NCBI GenBank assembly: GCA_003024985.2
Contig: PXIH01S0028420.1
Length of the DNA: 12,678 nt
Direction: 5' to 3' (one strand)
Source of the DNA: Euperipatoides rowelli
Taxonomy: Eukaryota > Onychophora > Udeonychophora > Euonychophora > Peripatopsidae
Shown here: positions 8,547-12,678 of the stretch, piece after piece
Layout: the number at the start of each line of letters is the position of its first letter
How positions within the stretch are numbered: the first letter of the stretch is position 1
Notes under the pieces: model-generated
Told to the model about the DNA's origin: nothing
The model's input: the letters and a program-made list of their open reading frames with translations, nothing else
Databases searched by the model: none
Translations under genes and position numbers: made by a program

Positions 8547-8972
8547 TAGTGACAATGCTTTGAAACAGTTAAAAATATTATCACGAAAAAACAAGGAAGA
8601 ATCAAATTAAACCATTAATGCTTAGCATTCTTTTTTTGGGGACACTTAAAAAAATATTCATAACTTCATTCAGAATTCACCGATTTACTTAAATTTGTTA
8701 TTAAAGTGAAGATAAATGTTGCCTCAATCAAATGGTAATAGATTGCAGCAAATTATTTAAAAATGGGCATTGCCATGATTCATAGAAATCTGACTATTGC
8801 AATTTTTTATTTGTTTGATATGTCAAATCCAAAAAAGTAAATAATTATTTATTTGTTTAATATACATTTTTTATTCTTGCTAAATATGTTAGTTAATATG
8901 ATTCTTTAGTTCTTGCTAATTTTCAGTTTTTATTTGAAAAATTTCTATTTTTTGTATTGTCCCCCAAAAAAA
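8547..8972. other. AT-rich spacer between the retrotransposon remnant and the piggyBac element
   Basis: It may contain a few more decayed reverse transcriptase codons up to about 8620, but I cannot align them with confidence. A small palindrome aatgcttagcatt lies near 8618. Nothing else is recognised. Confidence 0.45.
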
Positions 8973-9002
8973 GGACACTAGGCACGAAAGTCTACAGGTT
9001 TT
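8973..9002 (+). repeat. piggyBac left inverted end
   Basis: It pairs with 10869-10898 (24/30 identical). It is preceded by a C5A7 stretch at 8961-8972 that has no counterpart beyond the right end. Confidence 0.7.
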
Positions 9003-9080
9003 TCCCACTATTGTGATGTTAAAAGAAATATTGTTTTAAATGGATTTTTTTATATTTTCACAAGAATCTATGAAGAATAT

Positions 9081-9332
9081 GAGGGGTCTAGTTGCAAAAT
9101 GGGCAATCTCCACTTTTCTTGATTTTAGAGGAGAGACAAATTTCTCAGAACTCTGTAATGATACAAGATACAAATGCCAATTTTTCACCCTTGGCTTGAA
9201 GATAATTTTGCAGGTTTTGCCACTAAAAAATTTCCTAAATAGATCATACATACGTCAAATAACAATATCCCAACTCCATTAACTCCATTTCACCAAAATG
9301 CGGAGGTTGCCAGGTTTGCAACTAGACCCCTC
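9081..9332. mobile_element. Nested MITE, 252 bp, with strong terminal inverted repeats
   Basis: The left end gaggggtctagttgcaaa (9081-9098) is matched perfectly in inverse at 9315-9332, and imperfect pairing continues inward through ggcaa and ctcc. Counting the flanking ATAT on each side, 32 of 37 positions agree. ATAT is present immediately outside both ends (9077-9080 and 9333-9336), so it may be a 4-bp target duplication or, being self-complementary, part of the repeat. The interior has no transposase. Open frames on both strands across it (9040-9282 and 9251-9036) have no recognisable content and are by-products. The superfamily is not assigned. It sits between the left end and the coding remnant of the piggyBac element. 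Confidence 0.85.
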
Positions 9333-9394
9333 ATATATTGTATTTTAGCTCTCACACTAAATTTATTCAATTTTATGTATTTAATTATAAATTC

Positions 9395-10747
9395 TTATTT
9401 GAAGAATTTATAGACTTAGACACTTTTGAACTAATTTATTACAGAACAAATCAATATTATATGTGCAGCAAAAAGGCAATGTGAATTTCTCAGGAAAAAA
9501 TTCTTCTGTTTTTTTGCTATACTTCTTAATAATGGGTATATTATCTAGTTTACCTCGAAGGCATACCCATTAGTAAGATGTATAGCATATAATGGGACTT
9601 TTCCCAATCATAATGTAGTCACATGATCATTTTGAGCAAATTATACAGTATATGCATTTTTTTTATAACTATAAATTATATAAAGGAGATAAAATGGCAA
9701 AGTTATGTCCTTTCTTTGCAAGGCTAAATGAAAGTTTTTTGCTTTACTTTTCAAAAGTACCTTCTATTGATAAAAGTATGGTGCCATATTATGGACATCA
9801 TGGATGTAAACAGTTCATTCTAGGTAAACCTAAATTATTTGTTTATAAAAATTGGTGCCTGAATATAAAGCAATTTGAATCTTATAAAGGACCAGGAACT
9901 GTTGTAGATGTATCTGGTGTAGGAATGGGAAGGTCTGTTGGTTTTGATATTTCTGAATTGCCAAATAATTTACATTATGATTAATATTTTGTTAACCTAT
10001 TTAACTTCTCCAGTACTAATAAATATTTGAAACAAAAAAGGTCTAGGTGCAACTGGAACTTTGCATGCAAACTGGATTGAAAAATCTCCTTTTGAAGATG
10101 TGAAAAGTTTTATAAAAACAAGGGGATAATATGAATATTGCTATAATATTGCAGAAAATCTCATTTTAGTGAGATGGAATGACAATACCATAGTAACTAC
10201 AGCATCTAACATACAAATTGTATACCTATTAACTAAAGCAAAATGGTCAAATGCTCAGAAGAAAAGTGATGAAATTGATCAACCAAATATCTCTAAATAA
10301 AACTATTTTATGGGTGGTACGGATCATATGAATCAAAACATGCCAAATTACATTGTTCCATTCTTTCAAAAAAAGTGGTGGTGGACTCTTTTTGTGTTCA
10401 GATAGTAAGCAGCAGTTCAAAATGTTTGACAAATTTATCATCTATATACCCTTCTTATGATAGAAAGCTAATGGATCTCTAGATGTTAGACATGAAATTT
10501 GCTTGACATATTATTTGCAAAGTACTCAAGAATGCTTAAGTGTTGGAAAACAAATTGGAAAGTCTAAAAAATTGAAAAAAAGAGCGTCAGAAGCAGTTCA
10601 ATACAATGGACAAAATCATTATGTAATTGTAAACAAAACACAAAATAAGTGTGCTTATTGTGGTAAAAAAATGTGCATGAAAATGAAGCAAATGTTGAAT
10701 TGGATTGCATAAGTACTGTGTTTTGACCAATTTCATAAAAAAATAGG
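9395..10747 (+). pseudogene. piggyBac transposase (DDE_Tnp_1_7 type) pseudogene
   Basis: An intact enzyme excises and inserts the transposon at TTAA using three aspartates. Homology begins with TEQINI and CFFAILLNNGYI (frame of 9441), continues with LPRR near 9550, then a long open stretch 9619-9984 with FEQIIQYMHF, KGDKMAKLCPFF and SIDKSMVPYYGHHGCKQF, which holds the first catalytic Asp. About ten residues are missing after KNWCLN. HYD (second Asp) at 9976-9984 is followed at once by a stop and frameshift. The frame of 10004 then gives TSPVLINI, GLGATGTLHANWIEKSPFE, LVRWNDNTIVTTASN, DQPNIS and MGGTDHMNQNM (third Asp), with several stops. The frame of 10479 gives LDVRHEICLTYYLQS and the start of a zinc-finger tail, KCAYCGKK, whose remaining cysteines are scattered over two frames to about 10747. 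The N-terminal ~100 residues are not found. Many stops and at least four frame changes make it non-functional. Confidence 0.88.
9515..9587. repeat. 25-bp near-perfect inverted repeat (hairpin) inside the transposase remnant
   Basis: The arms 9515-9539 and 9563-9587 pair at 23 of 25 positions; the loop is 23 nt. The left arm matches the family protein (AILLNNGYI). The right arm follows LPRR, where relatives continue with an aromatic-rich segment, and reads HTH then two stops, so it looks like a copy of the left arm that overwrote native sequence. Confidence 0.8.
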
Positions 10748-10868
10748 GACAATAATGAAGAAATTATATTATACAACATATTATATCTTAATAATCTTAC
10801 TATTAGTTTTGCTAAATGCAGATTAGAAAAAAAATCTTTTGAGAAAAAGTCACTTTAAACATTTTCAC

Positions 10869-10898
10869 AAAACCTGTAACCTACCATGCCTAGCGTCC
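10869..10898 (-). repeat. piggyBac right inverted end
   Basis: It pairs with 8973-9002 (24/30). It lies about 120 bp after the decayed end of the transposase homology, a spacing compatible with a 3' untranslated end. Confidence 0.7.
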
Positions 10899-11635
10899 CA
10901 AAAATTGAACATTACATATTTTGTGAATAAATTTAACAAATTTTAATATTATTTTTTTTCATTATTTTTTCTATTGATTTAATGATGTTTGCAAACTTTT
11001 TTTTATAAAATTTTAAGCAAACTAAAACTTGGGCATTAATGGCTTAATGCTTAATTTTGCTAAAAACAATCAAACAAACAAAAAAATCCATTATTCACAC
11101 AGTTTTTACCCCAAAACTATCCAACAACCAACAGGAAGAATAACTACAGGTAACAACAGATTCACTTTACAATATATGAGAACCACTAGAATGGCCAAAT
11201 TTACAATAATTAAACATGTTATAACCAATTAACTAATCTGTGCCGTAAAAAAAGGAGGGACATGTGTACTCTATTATCTACATCTTTTTTTTCTTATGAT
11301 TTAATAACTATTATAGGCTAATTATATTTCAGCATCTTTTTTAGGCCATGAGAATAACTTCTATTTTGTAAATTTTATTAAATTCTAACAATGTTAATTA
11401 AAGTAACGATAATAATAAAGTAAACCATTATAATATCACCTACACTGGTGAGATTATTCGTAAAATATAATGATTCAATGTAGTTCTACATGTTGAGTAT
11501 GATTGTATCATGCGAGTACAGTAGAAGTACGAACTACAAATTATTACGAACTACAAATATTTTAGAGAACACATTGGTTTTGGTATTGCTTCCAATTTTA
11601 CATTAAGAAATAAATAAAAATAAAAGGAGTACCTA
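10899..11635. other. AT-rich spacer with short repeats
   Basis: No gene is recognised. The open frame 11029-11232 (67 codons, Thr/Asn/Lys-rich) shows no familiar motif and no change in composition, so I leave it uncalled. Small structures are a hairpin with arms GCATTAA and TTAATGC (about 11034-11051), a hairpin with arms taatatcacc and ggtgagatta (11431-11456, one mismatch), and a 17-bp tandem pair beginning tacgaactacaaat at 11528 and 11545. Confidence 0.5.
11528..11561. repeat. 17-bp tandem duplication, two copies
   Basis: tacgaactacaaattat (11528-11544) is followed directly by tacgaactacaaatatt (11545-11561); they differ only at the last three positions. This is a small local duplication with no evident function. 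Confidence 0.85.
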
Positions 11636-11890
11636 GAAAAAGGATCCAATAAGTGACAATTACCACATTTTTAACATCTGCACATCTATTTCAGTTTTAT
11701 ACGCCAAATGGTCGTAAATAGCTCAAAAATATCAAAATCGATCAAAAAATGATTATTATAACTCTAGTTTATCCTACACTTCCCATCTGATGTCTTAAAT
11801 ATGTTTGAGTTAGGGTTCAGAGTAAGGTTAGGACTGTAACTAATAAAGTTGCTATCCATTTACTAAATGTCACTTATTGGATCCTGATTC
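11636..11890. mobile_element. MITE, 255 bp, TA-flanked, Tc1/mariner-like
   Basis: aggatccaataagtgaca (11641-11658) is matched perfectly in inverse at 11868-11885. The match extends outward through two mismatches to GAA at the left (11636) and TTC at the right (11890), and both ends are bordered by TA. TA target duplication is the hallmark of the Tc1/mariner superfamily, but TA also occurs often by chance in such AT-rich DNA. The outer CTAG on both sides is self-complementary and could alternatively be part of the repeat. The interior has no coding capacity and contains a gttagggttcagagtaaggt stretch like the TTAGGG-rich interiors of some animal MITEs. It depended on a transposase encoded elsewhere. 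Confidence 0.8.
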
Positions 11891-11893
11891 TAG

Positions 11894-12261
11894 ATTCTCA
11901 TAAAAAAAATGTCTTACCTTAATAACGCAGATAATATTAATGAGGATTTTGATTGGTTATTAAGGAAAATCCTGAAAAAAGAAATATAAAACAAATTTAA
12001 AAATGTGTATTGATCGTAAGCATAAGTAAAGAAAAACAACAATACTAAAAGATAAATTAATTCTAAACAAAAACAACAAGTTTTAATAATGGACTACTAA
12101 CAAGTCATGAAAATAAAATGTGAATGTTTATATGTATTTTTCCCCCCCTAAATGTGTCTTCAATTATAGTTTTATCTAAATGAAGGATGGGAGGGAAGGA
12201 GGGGCTATCAAAATTTTATTATGTTATTAAATTTATCAAGCAGTAGATTAAATAAATTACT
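11894..12261. other. AT-rich spacer, nothing recognised
   Basis: No coding or RNA gene pattern is seen. A purine-rich patch with runs of G (ggatgggagggaaggagggg, 12184-12203) stands out against the AT background; it could at most form a weak two-tier G-quadruplex. Confidence 0.5.
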
Positions 12262-12282
12262 TACATGTGTAAAACACATGTA
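12262..12282. repeat. Perfect 9-bp palindromic hairpin
   Basis: The arms TACATGTGT (12262-12270) and ACACATGTA (12274-12282) surround AAA. Each arm contains the E-box-like core CATGTG/CACATG. The function is unknown. Confidence 0.8.
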
Positions 12283-12313
12283 TACCTCTAGGCATTGCAT
12301 ATCCATTGTATAA

Positions 12314-12409
12314 AAACGGATAGGTTTGCATAAAATCACATGCACTGTTACAGTCAACCATGCACATTTAAAAGATTGATAGCCAACTTTTATGCAAACC
12401 TATCCGTTT
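12314..12409. repeat. Perfect 22-bp inverted repeat around a 52-nt loop (foldback element)
   Basis: The arms 12314-12335 and 12388-12409 are exact inverse complements, each containing cggataggtttgcat or its complement. The whole foldback is 96 bp. The 8-mer atccattg occurs on both sides in direct orientation (12301-12308 and 12425-12432), which would fit an 8-bp target duplication of a hAT-type short element. However, the inverted arms start 5 bp inside the left copy and 15 bp inside the right copy, so the ends do not line up cleanly. A structured RNA precursor is a less likely alternative because the loop is long. Confidence 0.75.
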
Positions 12410-12678
12410 GCTTTCTGCATAGTTATCCATTGAACCAATTATATTTTAGTAGGTTTCTAAGTAGAGGGCAGCACACTGTTGTTTTTGTCCCTTTTGATTT
12501 AATTTGAAAACATCGTATTTAAAAATAGATTTTAAAAAGCAGTAAATAAAATATTTTACGCAATACTAGACGTTTATTGAAATTCAATTTAATGTGTAAA
12601 ACTAAAAACCATAATAAAGTTTGGAAATAAAAGAAAGAATATGATTGGCTATAGTATAGAGCAAATTCAGTGATTACG
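12410..12678. other. AT-rich end of window, nothing recognised
   Basis: Apart from the direct atccattg copy at 12425-12432 I see no repeat, coding pattern or RNA gene here. Confidence 0.5.

Larger units (their letters stand above)
8973..10898 (+). mobile_element. Dead piggyBac-family DNA transposon
   Basis: The ends form a degraded inverted repeat: 8973-9002 against the inverse of 10869-10898 agree at 24 of 30 positions without gaps, including ggac-ctaggca near the outside and tacaggtttt on the inside. Between them lies transposase homology (9395-10747) on the + strand, plus a nested MITE (9081-9332). Length without the MITE is about 1.67 kb, shorter than a typical autonomous piggyBac element (about 2-2.5 kb), which fits loss of the 5' part of the gene. 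No TTAA target site borders either end, so the true ends may lie a little outside these coordinates or have mutated. The element cannot move by itself. Confidence 0.8.

Noticed and set aside
9036-9282. Overlapping open frames on both strands (71 and 80 codons)
   Set aside because: They lie across the nested MITE, which explains the sequence. Neither peptide resembles a transposase.
10247-10779. Minus-strand open frames at 10247-10441 and 10564-10779
   Set aside because: They are antisense to clear piggyBac transposase homology on the + strand and have no content of their own.
11029-11232. A 67-codon open frame rich in Thr, Asn and Lys
   Set aside because: There is no motif, no composition shift and no context. 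Its length is within what chance gives in A-rich DNA.
12184-12203. G-quadruplex candidate
   Set aside because: There are only three runs of three or more G; a fourth run has two, so only a weak two-tier structure is possible.

Overview
The window is very AT-rich (roughly 70-73% A+T by eye) non-coding DNA from a eukaryotic nuclear genome. It has no intact gene that I can name. Decayed piggyBac and non-LTR retrotransposon coding remnants, a hAT-like short element, several MITE-like inverted-repeat elements, long minisatellites, and tetra-, tri- and dinucleotide microsatellites point to an animal. An invertebrate is most likely, but I cannot name the species from the sequence. There are no bacterial-style operons, ribosome binding sites or terminators.

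Layout. Positions 1-191 hold a reading frame on the minus strand that stays open to the window edge and is clearly more GC-rich than its surroundings; it may be the edge of a real exon. Positions 192-1480 are AT-rich spacer with nested short inverted repeats (641-1132). Positions 1481-2255 are a ~34-bp minisatellite arranged as 6-unit higher-order repeats of about 200 bp. Positions 2726-3306 are a degenerate tetranucleotide tract interrupted by a 305-bp hAT-like non-autonomous element. Positions 3307-5509 are AT-rich spacer with homopolymer runs. Positions 5510-7925 are a 2.4-kb minisatellite of alternating ~35- and ~33-bp units, with a ~576-bp tandem duplication inside it and a (TTA)n tract near its right end.

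Positions 8393-8546 are a short remnant of the C-terminal part of a non-LTR retrotransposon reverse transcriptase, split by a (CA)n tract. Positions 8973-10898 are a dead piggyBac-family transposon. It has degraded inverted ends, transposase homology from about 9395 to 10747 spread over three frames with stops, a ~250-bp MITE nested near its 5' end, and a 25-bp near-perfect inverted repeat that probably arose as a mutation inside the former coding region. Positions 11636-11890 are another MITE, apparently with a TA target duplication. Positions 12262-12282 and 12314-12409 are two strong foldback structures.

No genes work together here. The window is best read as an accumulation of repeats in which relative order can be inferred: microsatellite before hAT element, piggyBac before nested MITE, retrotransposon fragment before CA expansion. 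Both minisatellites show multi-unit amplification.
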